Shown here: positions 35,606-44,913 of the stretch, piece after piece
How positions within the stretch are numbered: position 1 is the stretch's first letter
Layout of the letters: every line of letters begins with the position of its first letter
Assembly (NCBI RefSeq): GCF_002265875.1
Contig: NZ_NPFA01000004.1
Coordinates: forward strand, 147,828-211,827
Length of the DNA stretch: 64,000 nucleotides
DNA from: Marinococcus halophilus
GTDB taxonomy: Bacteria; Bacillota; Bacilli; Bacillales; Marinococcaceae
Reading direction: 5' to 3'
Made by a program: the position numbers and the translations under genes
Notes under the pieces: model-generated
Seen by the model: only the letters and a program-made list of their open reading frames with translations
Database searches by the model: none
Told to the model about the DNA's origin: nothing

Positions 35606-36493
35606 CTATGCTCTCGGGTGAGCCTGCTGGTATACATCTTTTAATTTATGGTTGGATACATGGGTGTAAATTTGGGTCGTGGAAATATCAGCATGCCCAA
35701 GCATTTCCTGCACAGCTCGCAAATCCGCCCCGTTTTCAAGCAGGTGGGTAGCGAAGGAATGTCTCAGGGTGTGCGGCGTTAATGATTTGTCGATCCCCGC
35801 CCTGCCAGCCGTCGCTTTTAATATTTTCCAAAATCCCTGCCTTGAAAGCGGATTGCCGTGATGATTTACAAAGAGCAGGTCGTGGCGTTTGTTTTTCGCC
35901 AGAGTACTCCGGCCATAATGTATGTACGTATCAATAGCCTCGGAAGCCACTTTCCCAAGCGGCACAATCCGCTCTTTATTTCCTTTGCCAACACAGCGGA
36001 TAAATCCCATCTGCAGATGCACATCAGATATTTTCAATTCACACAGCTCTGTTACACGCAGTCCGGTGGCGTACATGCATTCAAGCATTGCCTGATTGCG
36101 TTTTGCAAAAGCCGAGGTTCCTTCTGCAGCCGTAAGCAGCCGGTCAACTTCCCGGGTGGACAGTACAGTCGGGAGCTTTTTCTCTCCTTTTGGAATTTCA
36201 ATTAATTCCGCAGGATCTTTTTTTACCACCTGCTCTCGCAGCAGAAACTGATGAAACGCCCGGACTGACGACAAAAAGCGTGCCAACGTAGCGGTGGAGC
36301 GCCCGGCTTCTTTTTGGGCATACAAAAAATCCACGATGTCCGCACGGTCGATGTCTGCCCATACAGATTTATCCCGAAGCTGCATAAATGTTCTATAGTG
36401 TTCCAGGTCTCTTTGGTACGACTGAATCGTGTTTTTGGAGAGGCCCTTTTCAACTTGGCAATAATGTATAAAATCCAGTACCTCCGTGGTCAT
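35606..36493 (-). CDS. xerD: Site-specific tyrosine recombinase XerD
   Basis: The 295-residue recombinase has the complete catalytic set: Arg146 (ATGLRVTE), Lys170 (GKGNKER), His241 and Arg244 ([10 protein letters not shown]), His267 (LGHADIS) and the nucleophile Tyr276. The N-terminal SAM-like domain is at 1-85. With XerC (CodV) it resolves chromosome dimers at dif. The position fur-xerD-deoB is as in B. subtilis (ripX). GGGAGG is 8 bases before the ATG. Confidence 0.95.
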   Translation of the reverse strand: MTTEVLDFIHYCQVEKGLSKNTIQSYQRDLEHYRTFMQLRDKSVWADIDRADIVDFLYAQKEAGRSTATLARFLSSVRAFHQFLLREQVVKKDPAELIEIPKGEKKLPTVLSTREVDRLLTAAEGTSAFAKRNQAMLECMYATGLRVTELCELKISDVHLQMGFIRCVGKGNKERIVPLGKVASEAIDTYIHYGRSTLAKNKRHDLLFVNHHGNPLSRQGFWKILKATAGRAGIDKSLTPHTLRHSFATHLLENGADLRAVQEMLGHADISTTQIYTHVSNHKLKDVYQQAHPRA

Positions 36494-36601
36494 ATGACCG
36501 CCTCCCGCTTCCCAATCTTCCCTTCTAAGAATAGCATAGTCACTTATTACTAGGGAAGGGCGAATGCAGCAGTAAATATACCGCTTTCATTTTTTATATG
36601 G

Positions 36602-36641
36602 CATAAAAAAAAGCACCGCTCTTTGTTAAAAGACGATGCCC
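36602..36641 (-). terminator. Terminator after fur
   Basis: An imperfect hairpin GCATCG-TCTTT / AAAGA-GCGGTGC ends in T8 on the minus strand, 10 bases after the fur stop. Confidence 0.75.
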
Positions 36642-36650
36642 GTACATGTA

Positions 36651-37139
36651 TTAATTCGTGTGCAGCGAAGCAGCCTCCGCACTTTCTTCGTTCTTTTTCA
36701 CCTTCGCCTGACAGCGGTGGCAGACCCCGTGGAACGTTAAACGGTGATCCTTTACTTTAAACTGATAATCTTTTTCTACAATTTTTTCAACCTCGGCAAG
36801 CAGGTCCTCCTGGATCTCATCCACTGCGCCGCATTCAATACAGACAAGATGGTGATGGGAGTGACTGGCGCCTTCTTTTCGCAGATCATATCGTGACACC
36901 CCGTCACCGAAGTTGATCTTATCCACAACTTCGAGTTCATTAAGTAATTCCAGTGTCCGGTACACGGTGGCAAGACCAATTTCCGGTGCTTTTTCTTTCA
37001 CCAGAAGATATACATCTTCTGCACTTAAATGATCTTCTTCATTTTCCAACAGTACCTGGACAGTCGCTTCCCTTTGCGGGGTAAGCTTGTAGCTTTGTTC
37101 ATGCAACTGTTTTTTAATACGTTCTACCCGATTTTCCAA
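36651..37139 (-). CDS. fur: Ferric uptake regulator, Fur family
   Basis: The 162-residue regulator has an N-terminal winged helix (KLTPQREATVQVLLE, and GLATVYRTLELLNEL as recognition helix). The dimerisation domain has SHSHHHLVC, CIECG and CHRC, the last two pairs forming the structural zinc site. It represses iron-uptake genes when Fe2+ is high. Position next to xerD and nudF supports Fur rather than PerR or Zur. A Fur-box-like element lies upstream, so it may control itself. The tail of about 15 residues beyond the second CxxC is not conserved. Confidence 0.9.
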   Translation of the reverse strand: MENRVERIKKQLHEQSYKLTPQREATVQVLLENEEDHLSAEDVYLLVKEKAPEIGLATVYRTLELLNELEVVDKINFGDGVSRYDLRKEGASHSHHHLVCIECGAVDEIQEDLLAEVEKIVEKDYQFKVKDHRLTFHGVCHRCQAKVKKNEESAEAASLHTN

Positions 37140-37218
37140 TTATCGCTACCTCCCTTATTCCTTCAAGGGTAATAAACTTATTATAATAATTTTAAATAAG
37201 CCTGTCAATATAAAAACG

Positions 37219-37237
37219 ATAACCATTCTCATTTTAA
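37219..37237 (-). promoter_or_regulatory. Candidate Fur box upstream of fur
   Basis: GATAACCATTCTCATTTTA matches 14 of 19 bases of the classical Fur box GATAATGATTATCATTATC. It lies 80 bases before the fur start in an AT-rich promoter region. A sequence match only. Confidence 0.5.
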
Positions 37238-37364
37238 AATTATTCTAAATAAATTGGCATGAAATTTGCATATAAGTCTCTTTCTTTCCGCAATTTCAGT
37301 GTATCGGGCATTGATTATCAATGAAAACGCCATGTGACAAATAAATGACGATATTCAATCTCAA

Positions 37365-37904
37365 TTACTTTTTATCCAGAATAGTTTTTACATACTGGAC
37401 CGCATACATGGTTTTGGCATCATGAATTTCTTCTTTCTGGATCAATTCATCCGCCTCCTCCAGGCTTACTTCTATTAGTTCAATGAATTCATCTTCTTCG
37501 GTTTCCGGCTCACCAGCTTCCAAGTCGAATGCTTCATACAGGTGAACGATTTCGTCTGCAAAACCGGGAGAGGTATAAAACGAAGCGATTTTCTGCAGGC
37601 GTCCTGCAGTGTATCCAGTTTCCTCCTTCAGCTCCCGTGCCGCCGTCTCTTCGGGACTGTCGGTTCCTTCCAGTTTTCCTGCCGGTATTTCCACCAGCGG
37701 TTTTTCAAGCGGCTTGCGGTACTGCTTCACCATAACTATTTTTTGTTCTGGCGTCACCGCCACCACAGCAACCGCACCACTGTGATTAATTACTTCCCGT
37801 TTGCTGCTCCTGCCGTCCGGGAGCGTTACGTCGTGAACTGATAAATCAACGACCTTTCCTTCAAATATCGTTTCCTTCTTCGTAGTTTTTTCTGTGAACT
37901 CCAT
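37365..37904 (-). CDS. nudF: ADP-ribose pyrophosphatase, Nudix family
   Basis: A 179-residue Nudix hydrolase. The Nudix box is complete: GKLEGTDSPEETAARELKEETGY, from residue 76. SFYTSPGFADEIVHLY after it is the ADP-ribose-pyrophosphatase type signature. It splits ADP-ribose into AMP and ribose-5-phosphate. The ATG at 37904 has AGAAAGGG upstream. In B. subtilis yqkK and spoIIM lie between nudF and fur; here only a 225-base intergenic stretch remains. Confidence 0.9.
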   Translation of the reverse strand: MEFTEKTTKKETIFEGKVVDLSVHDVTLPDGRSSKREVINHSGAVAVVAVTPEQKIVMVKQYRKPLEKPLVEIPAGKLEGTDSPEETAARELKEETGYTAGRLQKIASFYTSPGFADEIVHLYEAFDLEAGEPETEEDEFIELIEVSLEEADELIQKEEIHDAKTMYAVQYVKTILDKK

Positions 37905-38059
37905 CAAAAACGCCCTTTCTGCATCATATATGATTCAGCTGTTTTAGTTTACCAGTCTTTGACTGGCTGTGAGAATAGTCATTCGCTTATTTTCACTCTT
38001 CCTAATTATCACCAGATTTGCTACACTATCCAAGTAATCTGATGGAGGAGTTGGACCCC

Positions 38060-38890
38060 ATGAATATTTTTGAAGCTATTTTTCTAGGAATCGTCCAGGG
38101 AATTGCAGAATTCCTGCCGATTTCAAGCACCGCCCATATCATCATCGCAGAATTTCTCCTCGGCCATTCGATCCCCGGCCTGTCATTCGAAATTTTCCTG
38201 CATTTAGGATCAATCGTAGCCGTGATTTTTTATTTTCGCAAAGACATCGTTCACCTGATTCAGGTGTTCTTCCGGTACATTGCCAAACGTCGGCGCGAGG
38301 ACCGTCCCGAGTTTTTCCTCTGTTTATACATAGTACTTGCGACCGTCATCACCGGCATTCTTGGTGTTTTCCTCGAGGATTCTCTCGGCAGCGCCCTGAA
38401 AACCCCAGTGATGATTGCAATATCGCTTACGCTGACTGGTATTTTCCTGATTGTCATCGAACGGGCCTATACGATCGGAAATCGCACAGTTGATGAAATG
38501 ACCACGCTGGACGCACTCATCGTCGGCCTAGCCCAGACGGTGGCTGTCATCCCCGGAATTTCAAGATCCGGCAGCACGCTGATTGCGGCGCTTTTCTCCG
38601 GCCTGGACCGGGAGACATCGGTCCGGTTTTCATTTCTGCTTTCTATCCCGGTTATTTTAGGATCAACCGTTCTCGCTCTCGGCGATATTACCGACGGCAG
38701 CCTCGCTTCTATTGGAGCGGTGTCACTCGTTGCTGCATTTATCGCATCGCTCATAACCTCATGGCTCGGCATTATTTGGCTGATTAATTTCTTAAACAAA
38801 GGCAAATTGACCTATTTTGCGATCTACTGCTTTCTGCTTGCCCTTGTAACTATTTTGTTTCTCGATCCGGGAAGCGTTGTCGTTGAATAG
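38060..38890 (+). CDS. uppP: Undecaprenyl-diphosphatase (UppP/BacA)
   Basis: A 276-residue membrane protein with about eight helices. The active-site motifs are LGIVQGIAEFLPISSTAH near the N-terminus (Glu-rich region and first Ser) and PGISRSGSTLIAAL near 172. It recycles undecaprenyl pyrophosphate to the lipid carrier for cell-wall synthesis and gives some bacitracin tolerance. The ATG at 38060 follows GGAGG by about 10 bases; the earlier ATGs at 38018 and 38042 lack one. Confidence 0.95.
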   Translation: MNIFEAIFLGIVQGIAEFLPISSTAHIIIAEFLLGHSIPGLSFEIFLHLGSIVAVIFYFRKDIVHLIQVFFRYIAKRRREDRPEFFLCLYIVLATVITGILGVFLEDSLGSALKTPVMIAISLTLTGIFLIVIERAYTIGNRTVDEMTTLDALIVGLAQTVAVIPGISRSGSTLIAALFSGLDRETSVRFSFLLSIPVILGSTVLALGDITDGSLASIGAVSLVAAFIASLITSWLGIIWLINFLNKGKLTYFAIYCFLLALVTILFLDPGSVVVE

Positions 38891-38898
38891 CTCCCCGT

Positions 38899-38935
38899 AA
38901 AAGAATCCAGCCGCACTGCGGCTGGATTCTTTTTG
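38899..38935. terminator. Bidirectional terminator between uppP and the EIIA gene
   Basis: A perfect 14-bp stem AAGAATCCAGCCGC / GCGGCTGGATTCTT with a three-base loop, T-runs on both exits. Confidence 0.92.
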
Positions 38936-38940
38936 CTTTA

Positions 38941-39441
38941 TTATTTTTTTACAGTGACGGTCGCCACTACGGTCTCGCCCGCTTTTAGGCGGTTTTCACT
39001 ATGCATCTGAATATTATCCACCTGATCGCCTTCAGTAAATACGACCGGCGTGATTTTACTGGCGGCTTTTTCGCTGATCACATCCATATCAAACTCCATC
39101 AAAAGCTCGCCTTCCTCCACGCTGTCGCCTTCAGAGACTTTACATGTAAATCCTTCTCCGTCGAGTGATACCGTTTCAAGGCCGATGTGAATTAGTACAT
39201 CCAGCCCTTCCTCGGAACGAATTCCGATGGCGTGCTTCGTAGGAAAAATCTGTTCCACCTTCCCTTTAACCGGAGAAAGTATAATTCCTTCTGATGGATC
39301 GACAGCAAAGCCTTCCCCCATCATTTTTTCCGAGAATGTCGGGTCCGGCACTTCTGTAATATCAACGAAAGTTCCGCTGACTGGTGATTTTATTGTAACG
39401 TCTACAGGTTTTTGTTCTTTTCCGAATAATTTTTTTAACAT
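38941..39441 (-). CDS. PTS glucose-type EIIA component
   Basis: The 166-residue protein is a free-standing EIIA(Glc)-type domain. VLIHIGLETVSL near residue 85 contains the phosphorylated His; KHAIGI holds the second active-site His. It would accept phosphate from HPr and pass it to an EIIBC that lacks its own IIA. MurP encoded at 59.9 kb in this window is such a protein, so this is a possible partner (inference). The ATG at 39441 follows AAAGGA by 10 bases; the GTG at 39450 is closer to the ribosome site. Confidence 0.9.
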   Translation of the reverse strand: MLKKLFGKEQKPVDVTIKSPVSGTFVDITEVPDPTFSEKMMGEGFAVDPSEGIILSPVKGKVEQIFPTKHAIGIRSEEGLDVLIHIGLETVSLDGEGFTCKVSEGDSVEEGELLMEFDMDVISEKAASKITPVVFTEGDQVDNIQMHSENRLKAGETVVATVTVKK

Positions 39442-39634
39442 TTCATTCACTTCCTTTGTGTATATTCACAACCGGATACAAGCTGTGGGCATGCTTAAGT
39501 AAGTGTAACGAACTTGCCTCCTGTGCACAAACTTTTGAAAATTTCTTTTACCAGGTACCGCCCAGGAGACCAAAAACAGCTGGTCATTTCCTTTTCGTGT
39601 GTTTATACTGTACGTTTTAAATGGGCATGAATAA

Positions 39635-39701
39635 GGAATAGAATTCTATTCTATTTGTATATACCTTCTTTTTGTAATAATTTAAACCTGTATTCTATTC
39701 C
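39635..39701. promoter_or_regulatory. Inverted repeats before the carotenoid cluster
   Basis: GGAATAGAAT at 39635 is repeated exactly in reverse orientation (ATTCTATTCC) at 39692, and the first copy also lies in a perfect 14-base palindrome AATAGAATTCTATT. The region is 27-93 bases before the acyltransferase start, so it may be an operator. Confidence 0.4.
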
Positions 39702-39727
39702 TACAGCCAAACACAGGGGGTGCGCAG

Positions 39728-40438
39728 ATGATTACAGAAAATAAACAACCGCTTTTTGAAAAGTTGTTTTATTTGTATGACCGGCGCTTGATCCAAAAGC
39801 ATTTTTCTGCCGTACATATGCACAACAACAGCATCTACACCGACGATGCTGCACTTTTTTACGTAAATCACAGCAACTGGTGGGACGGACTTTTAATATA
39901 TTTTTTAAATAAATACTGGTTCCGCCATCCCGGCTACGTCATGATGGACGAGGAAGGGCTTCGCGAATTTCCGTTTTTCCGCAGGCTTGGCGCCTACTCG
40001 GTGGACCGCAGCAGCCGCCGCGATATTATCGATGCTCTCCGCTACACGGAGGACAAGCTCGTAAATGGCCATCACGTCTGGCTGTTTCCGCAGGGGGCAG
40101 AAACTCATGCCGACCAGTTTCCAATCACCCTCCAGCCCGGTATTTCCTATCTTCTCCCCCGGGTGAATGTGCCGTTTGTGCCGGTTACGATGCACTATAC
40201 CTTTTTGCATCATCAAAAGCCGGAAATCTTCATTAATATTGGCCCTCCGCTTCCGCGGACGCCGGAGAATCTCGCATCGAGAGCGGCTGCCCAGGACGCG
40301 CTGGAAAGTCATCTTCAACACCAGTGGGACGAGATGCGCGAAGATATCGCCTATGAGCATCTGGAGAATTACACTACCGTTTTGAGTGGGTCGCAGACAA
40401 TGAGCAGCTGCTGGACTTCCCTCCGCCAGAAAAAATAG
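39728..40438 (+). CDS. PlsC-type acyltransferase of the carotenoid cluster
   Basis: The 236-residue protein is a lysophospholipid-acyltransferase-family enzyme. FYVNHSNWWDG near residue 45 is the HX4D-type catalytic box (here His-Ser-Asn-Trp-Trp-Asp), and LFPQGAET near 122 is the glycerophosphate-type block III. In related pigmented Bacillales such enzymes lie next to carotenoid glycosyltransferases and may acylate the sugar. Here it is followed by exactly such genes at 14 bases. GGGGGTG precedes the ATG. The substrate is inferred. Confidence 0.8.
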   Translation: MITENKQPLFEKLFYLYDRRLIQKHFSAVHMHNNSIYTDDAALFYVNHSNWWDGLLIYFLNKYWFRHPGYVMMDEEGLREFPFFRRLGAYSVDRSSRRDIIDALRYTEDKLVNGHHVWLFPQGAETHADQFPITLQPGISYLLPRVNVPFVPVTMHYTFLHHQKPEIFINIGPPLPRTPENLASRAAAQDALESHLQHQWDEMREDIAYEHLENYTTVLSGSQTMSSCWTSLRQKK

Positions 40439-40452
40439 AAAGGACGCCCGCC

Positions 40453-41559
40453 ATGTTGATATGGATCTTCGTATTTGTCCTCGGCTTTTGGACACTGTTT
40501 ACGATCATTAATGTGTGGACCCTTCCTTCTCTTGCTACTTTTTCTGTTCCAAAGCGCCCGGGCGTAATCAGCGTGCTTGTACCGCTTCGGAATGAAGAAC
40601 GAAACCTTCCGGCACTCGTGCGCAGCCTCCGCCAGGCCGATGACTTAAAAACAGAATTTATTTTTCTGGATGACCATTCCACCGACCGTACAAGAATGCT
40701 TCTCCAGGAAGCCGTCCGTCATTGGCCTAACGCCCGCTACATTGATGGGGCGGCACTTCCGGAAGGATGGAACGGCAAAGTGCATGCATGCCATCAGCTT
40801 TCCCAGGAAGCCTCCGGCCAGTACTTGTGTTTTATCGATGCCGACGTGCGCCTCCACGCGGATGCCCTCCGCTGGGCCGAAGGGGCACTTCAAAAACACC
40901 ATGCCGGCCTTGTCACCGGCTTCCCTCAATTTGAAACTGAGGGCTTTTGGGGACGACTGCTTGTGTATATGCAGCATGTTGTCGTATATGCCCATCTGCC
41001 TGTAGCGGCTGCCAACCGCACCACCTGGCGGTCCTTTACTGCAGCACACGGAGCTTTTTTATTTTTCAGCCGGGAAGCCTACGACCAGGCCGGCGGCCAT
41101 GCCGCTGTTAAAAATGCTCTTGTTGATGATATGGCTCTTGCCCAAAATGTGAAATCAAGCGGCCTGAAAACGCTGCTCGTTTCTCCAGGCCACGTCGTGA
41201 CCTGCTATATGTATACGTCGAGCCGGGAAGCCTGGCTTGGCTTCAGCAAAAATATTTTTCCAGGTATCGGCCGCTCGATGCCTATTGCATCAGCTGTCAT
41301 CGCTGTGCATACTCTTTTTTTTATCATGCCGGCCTTACTTCTGCTGGCTGCCATTTCCATGCTCGACTGGCAGCTTGCCATTCCATACGTTCTGACTGCT
41401 GCCCTGCGTGCAGCGATTACGATAAAGGCATCACACCCGTGGTGGACAGTGCTTATTCAGCCTCTTTCCTCCGGAGCAATGATTGCCGTGCTGCTCTATT
41501 CAATTTATTTGGATAAAACGAAAAAAGGTTATTCCTGGAAGGGGCGTACCTATCAATGA
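40453..41559 (+). CDS. crtQ: Family 2 glycosyltransferase, CrtQ-like
   Basis: A 368-residue membrane-associated GT2. One N-terminal helix precedes VLVPLRNEERNLPALV. FLDDHSTDRT and FIDADVRLH contain the acidic residues that bind nucleotide-sugar and metal. Three C-terminal helices are followed by the ending YSWKGRTYQ, close to the WKGRQYS end of staphylococcal CrtQ. It would glucosylate a carotenoid acid. Its stop overlaps the next start by ATGA. Confidence 0.82.
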   Translation: MLIWIFVFVLGFWTLFTIINVWTLPSLATFSVPKRPGVISVLVPLRNEERNLPALVRSLRQADDLKTEFIFLDDHSTDRTRMLLQEAVRHWPNARYIDGAALPEGWNGKVHACHQLSQEASGQYLCFIDADVRLHADALRWAEGALQKHHAGLVTGFPQFETEGFWGRLLVYMQHVVVYAHLPVAAANRTTWRSFTAAHGAFLFFSREAYDQAGGHAAVKNALVDDMALAQNVKSSGLKTLLVSPGHVVTCYMYTSSREAWLGFSKNIFPGIGRSMPIASAVIAVHTLFFIMPALLLLAAISMLDWQLAIPYVLTAALRAAITIKASHPWWTVLIQPLSSGAMIAVLLYSIYLDKTKKGYSWKGRTYQ

Positions 41560-43043
41560 CTACTGCTATTATCGGTGCCGGTCTCGGTGGCTTAAGCGCG
41601 GCCATTGTACTGGCTAAAACCGGTGAAAAGGTTACTGTATTTGAAAAAAATGAACGGGCGGGAGGCAAGCTCCGCCCGTTTCAATTAGGAACCCATTCCT
41701 TTGATTACGGACCGAATACCATTACGATGCCGGACGTGTTCCACCGGGTGCTCGCTTTTGCCGGCCGAGTTCCCGAACGACTCCTGCCATTCAGGCAGCT
41801 GTCGGAGCACACCCGAAATTACTTCCCTGATGGCAGCACGCTCGAGATTTCTTCAGACGCCGTAGAAACAAAACGGGCTATTGCCCGTCTTTCAGAAGCC
41901 GACGCCGGCCGGTACGATGACTATCTCCGGGAAGTCAAACGGCTTTACACGCTTGCTATTGAAAATTTTCTGCAGCGCACCTTTGAGTCTCCGCGGGATT
42001 ACCTTTCTCCCGGACTCGCCTTCGCCATTCGCAAAGTCCGTCCGGCCACTTCCATGCATGCTTTCCACCGGCGTTTTTTCAAGCATCCGGATGTCCAGCA
42101 GGCGTTTGACCGGTATGCCACGTATATCGGGTCTTCTCCGTACGACGCCCCGGCGACATTTGCATTAATCGCCCATCTTGAGCTTGCTGATGGCGTATAC
42201 TATACTCCGGGCGGAAATGTAAAAATTGCCGATGCGTTTTACGACACGGCTAAAGAGCTTGGCGTCACCTTTTCCTTCAATGATCCTGTGCATCACGTCT
42301 CCACCCGTAATGGCCGTGCCCAGACGGTGCATGCCGCCTCCGGCTCCATGGAAATAGACAGTGTGCTGCTGAATGGTGATCTTCTCAGCCAGTATCCTTT
42401 GCTTTTTTCCGCTTCCGGTCAACAAAACCGGACAGTTCCAAAAGATCCTGAGCCATCGATTTCCGCATTTGTAATCATGGCAGGGCTAAATACCCGCCTG
42501 CCGCAGTTAAAGCATCACCAGGTCTACTTTTCTGCCGACTACCCCCAGGAGTTCAGACAGCTGAAGCATGGTAGCTTTCCCCAGGACCCTACTGTTTATA
42601 TCAGCAACTCCTCATATAGCGAGCGCGGACAGTCACCGGATGGCGATAACCTGTTTATTCTTATTAATGCTCCGCCTCTTCCGGGGGGAGCCATGGCCGA
42701 AGAGGAAAAACAGTCCTACAAAAACCTTGTCTATGATAAGCTCGAACAATTCGGGCTTTGTTTGCGCCCCTATATTGTCGAAGAACAAGTGCTTGGGCCT
42801 TCCTATCTTGAAGAAACGTTTAGCTCGTATAAAGGTTCTATTTATGGACTCGCGTCCAACCGGCGTAAAGACGCCTTTCTCCGGCCGTTTAACCGCTCCC
42901 GGGATTTAAAAAATGTCTACTTTGCCGGCGGCTCCACCCATCCCGGCGGCGGATCTCCAATGGTAACCACAAGCGGCGTTCTTGCCGCCTCCGCCCTGCT
43001 CAAGGATAACGGCATTCTGCTTGATTTCTGGGGGAATAGATAG
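41556..43043 (+). CDS. CrtI/CrtN/CrtP-type carotenoid oxidoreductase
   Basis: The 495-residue flavoprotein begins with the FAD fold AIIGAGLGGLSAAIVLAKTG. It has YIGSSPYDAPATFALI, and near the end YGLASNRRKDAFLRPF then NVYFAGGSTHPGGGSPMV, all typical of bacterial phytoene desaturase relatives. GSSPYDAPA and HPGGGSPMVT agree best with CrtP/CrtNb oxidases, which turn a terminal methyl of a C30 carotenoid to an aldehyde, but a CrtN role is possible. No crtM synthase is in this window, so the cluster handles only late steps. Confidence 0.82.
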   Translation: MTTAIIGAGLGGLSAAIVLAKTGEKVTVFEKNERAGGKLRPFQLGTHSFDYGPNTITMPDVFHRVLAFAGRVPERLLPFRQLSEHTRNYFPDGSTLEISSDAVETKRAIARLSEADAGRYDDYLREVKRLYTLAIENFLQRTFESPRDYLSPGLAFAIRKVRPATSMHAFHRRFFKHPDVQQAFDRYATYIGSSPYDAPATFALIAHLELADGVYYTPGGNVKIADAFYDTAKELGVTFSFNDPVHHVSTRNGRAQTVHAASGSMEIDSVLLNGDLLSQYPLLFSASGQQNRTVPKDPEPSISAFVIMAGLNTRLPQLKHHQVYFSADYPQEFRQLKHGSFPQDPTVYISNSSYSERGQSPDGDNLFILINAPPLPGGAMAEEEKQSYKNLVYDKLEQFGLCLRPYIVEEQVLGPSYLEETFSSYKGSIYGLASNRRKDAFLRPFNRSRDLKNVYFAGGSTHPGGGSPMVTTSGVLAASALLKDNGILLDFWGNR

Positions 43044-43069
43044 CCTGTTTTTATATGCCCAGCTTATGC

Positions 43070-43107
43070 AGCAAGCCCCGCTCACGTTTAAAGCGGGGCT
43101 TGTTCTG
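43070..43107. terminator. Terminator between the carotenoid cluster and the AraC gene
   Basis: An 11-bp stem CAAGCCCCGCT / AGCGGGGCTTG with a 9-base loop, between convergent genes. The T-run is weak. Confidence 0.65.
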
Positions 43108-43129
43108 CAGCTGAAGATTTTATTGGTTC

Positions 43130-43999
43130 TTAGCTTTTTACCGGAATCCATATTTCACTTGTAAAGTCCGGGTTATGAAACTGGTTATTCTCCATCCACA
43201 ATATTTCCGGACCCTGAGCTTGCTGATACCCGGAAGACGGAAACCATTCCGAGTATATTTGTCCCCACGTTGTTTGAAGATGCTCCGGGAAAGGCCCTGA
43301 CGAGGTGAAAACAGCCCATGTGGAAGCCGGCACCTCCAGCGCCTCCCACGCTTCTGAAATAGTTTTATCAGTAACTACACCAATATAATGATCCAATTCA
43401 CCCTGTTCCTCCATACGTGCTTCAGAGAAATTCGTTGAAGCTTGTATCATCCCTCCCGGCTCTCCATTTGATAACGCAAGCAATTCATGTATTTTCTCCT
43501 CACTCAATGATTGCCACATAGCATTAATTTCAGGATTTTCTCCTTCGAAAATGATAGGGACTCTTTTACTTATGCCAACAATACGAAAAGCTTCTTTTTT
43601 TTCTATGCGATAATTCATTTCATTTCCTCCCTGAACAGATAGTTGAAAGGTCAGCTTCGGATACGCTTTTAAAGAAATTCCCTGCTCTTTTACTTTTGAA
43701 GGAGCTATTCCATGCAGCTTCTGAAAGGCCCTCGTGAAGGAGTCGGGCGAATCATACCCATATTTTAACGCTGTGTCGATGATACGGACCTGACGATTCT
43801 GAAGATCCAGCGCTGCCATTGTTAAACGCCGGCGCCGAATATATTCTGATATGGGGACACCGGCTAAAGAAGAAAACATTCGTTTAAAGTGGTATTCCGA
43901 GCAGGAGGCGATAAGGGCTGCCTTTTGTAAATCGATTGCTTCTGTTAAATGATTCTCGATGTATTGCAGGGCATTATTCATTTCTCTCAAGTTATCCAT
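43130..43999 (-). CDS. AraC family regulator with GyrI-like effector domain
   Basis: The 289-residue protein has two AraC helix-turn-helix units at the N-terminus (about 5-105: [29 protein letters not shown] and [16 protein letters not shown]). A GyrI/SOUL-like ligand-binding domain follows (about 128-289), with [15 protein letters not shown] at its start. This is the Rob/BmrR style of multidrug-sensing regulator, with DNA-binding first. The next gene (44163) is divergent and is a membrane protein, a plausible target. AGGAGGG precedes the ATG. Confidence 0.85.
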   Translation of the reverse strand: MDNLREMNNALQYIENHLTEAIDLQKAALIASCSEYHFKRMFSSLAGVPISEYIRRRRLTMAALDLQNRQVRIIDTALKYGYDSPDSFTRAFQKLHGIAPSKVKEQGISLKAYPKLTFQLSVQGGNEMNYRIEKKEAFRIVGISKRVPIIFEGENPEINAMWQSLSEEKIHELLALSNGEPGGMIQASTNFSEARMEEQGELDHYIGVVTDKTISEAWEALEVPASTWAVFTSSGPFPEHLQTTWGQIYSEWFPSSGYQQAQGPEILWMENNQFHNPDFTSEIWIPVKS

Positions 44000-44162
44000 T
44001 ACACTAACCCTCCTTATTTAAAGAATACCGGTTATAAATTAATTACACCCTGCTTTTCGTGCCTGATAATGCCGGGTAGTAACTTTTTTTATCTCATACG
44101 TCCATCCTGCTTTCTACCGTTTTTGAAGTTAATATTGCCTGACCAAAAGGAGGTACTTAGGA

Positions 44163-44777
44163 ATGCATAAACACTCCAGAGTTAATTGGGATTATAATGG
44201 AAAGCCTGACTTTATTAATGGCACAGGGGCTTATTTGGAAGAAAAACTGCTCGGGTACAGCGCAGGCTTCATTGTGCCATTACTGCTTTTTATTCTTATT
44301 TTAACTGACTATGTAAACTGGAGCCTTCTTCAAATAGCTGTGGCTATTCTTATTGCTTTTGATGTCAGCGGAGGCGTAATAAGCAATTCCCTCAATTCCG
44401 GCAAACGCTTTTACCATTCCGGGCGCAAAGCAGACGAAGGAAAACAGGGTTTCATTTTTAAAAACAAATGGATATTCAGCTTTCTTCATATTCACCCTTT
44501 AGTAGTCAGCCTGCTGTTTACTCCTGTCAATATAACGTATGGAGTTGCATGGTACCTCTTCTTTATGGTGTCTGCTACCATTGTGATTGCTACGCCTCTG
44601 TACTTAAAAAGACCTGTCTCCATGTTAGTTATCCTGCATGCTATATTATTGAACCAATACGTTATAGCTCCCATCCACGGCTTTGAATGGCTAATGCCTT
44701 TATTATTTTTGAAAATTATTTACGGGCACCTGGTGAGAGAAGAACCGTATCGCAGGTTGCTAAAAAATATTATATAA
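44163..44777 (+). CDS. Polytopic membrane protein, unknown function
   Basis: A 204-residue protein with about five hydrophobic helices. I do not recognise the family. The soluble middle (SLNSGKRFYHSGRKADEGKQGF, about 76-98) is polar and may be a loop with a metal- or lipid-binding role. The ATG follows AAAGGAGG by 9 bases. It is divergent from the AraC/GyrI gene (about 160 bases apart) and may be its target. Confidence 0.7.
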   Translation: MHKHSRVNWDYNGKPDFINGTGAYLEEKLLGYSAGFIVPLLLFILILTDYVNWSLLQIAVAILIAFDVSGGVISNSLNSGKRFYHSGRKADEGKQGFIFKNKWIFSFLHIHPLVVSLLFTPVNITYGVAWYLFFMVSATIVIATPLYLKRPVSMLVILHAILLNQYVIAPIHGFEWLMPLLFLKIIYGHLVREEPYRRLLKNII

Positions 44778-44913
44778 AGATACGCTATTGGGCAAATAAG
44801 AAGCTTTGGAAAATTCCAGAGCTTTTTTCTTGTTATATCATTGACTTTCCATCGATTGGTTATATACTTATATATATAACCATATTACCTTTTCGCTTAA
44901 GGTGGTGAATATT

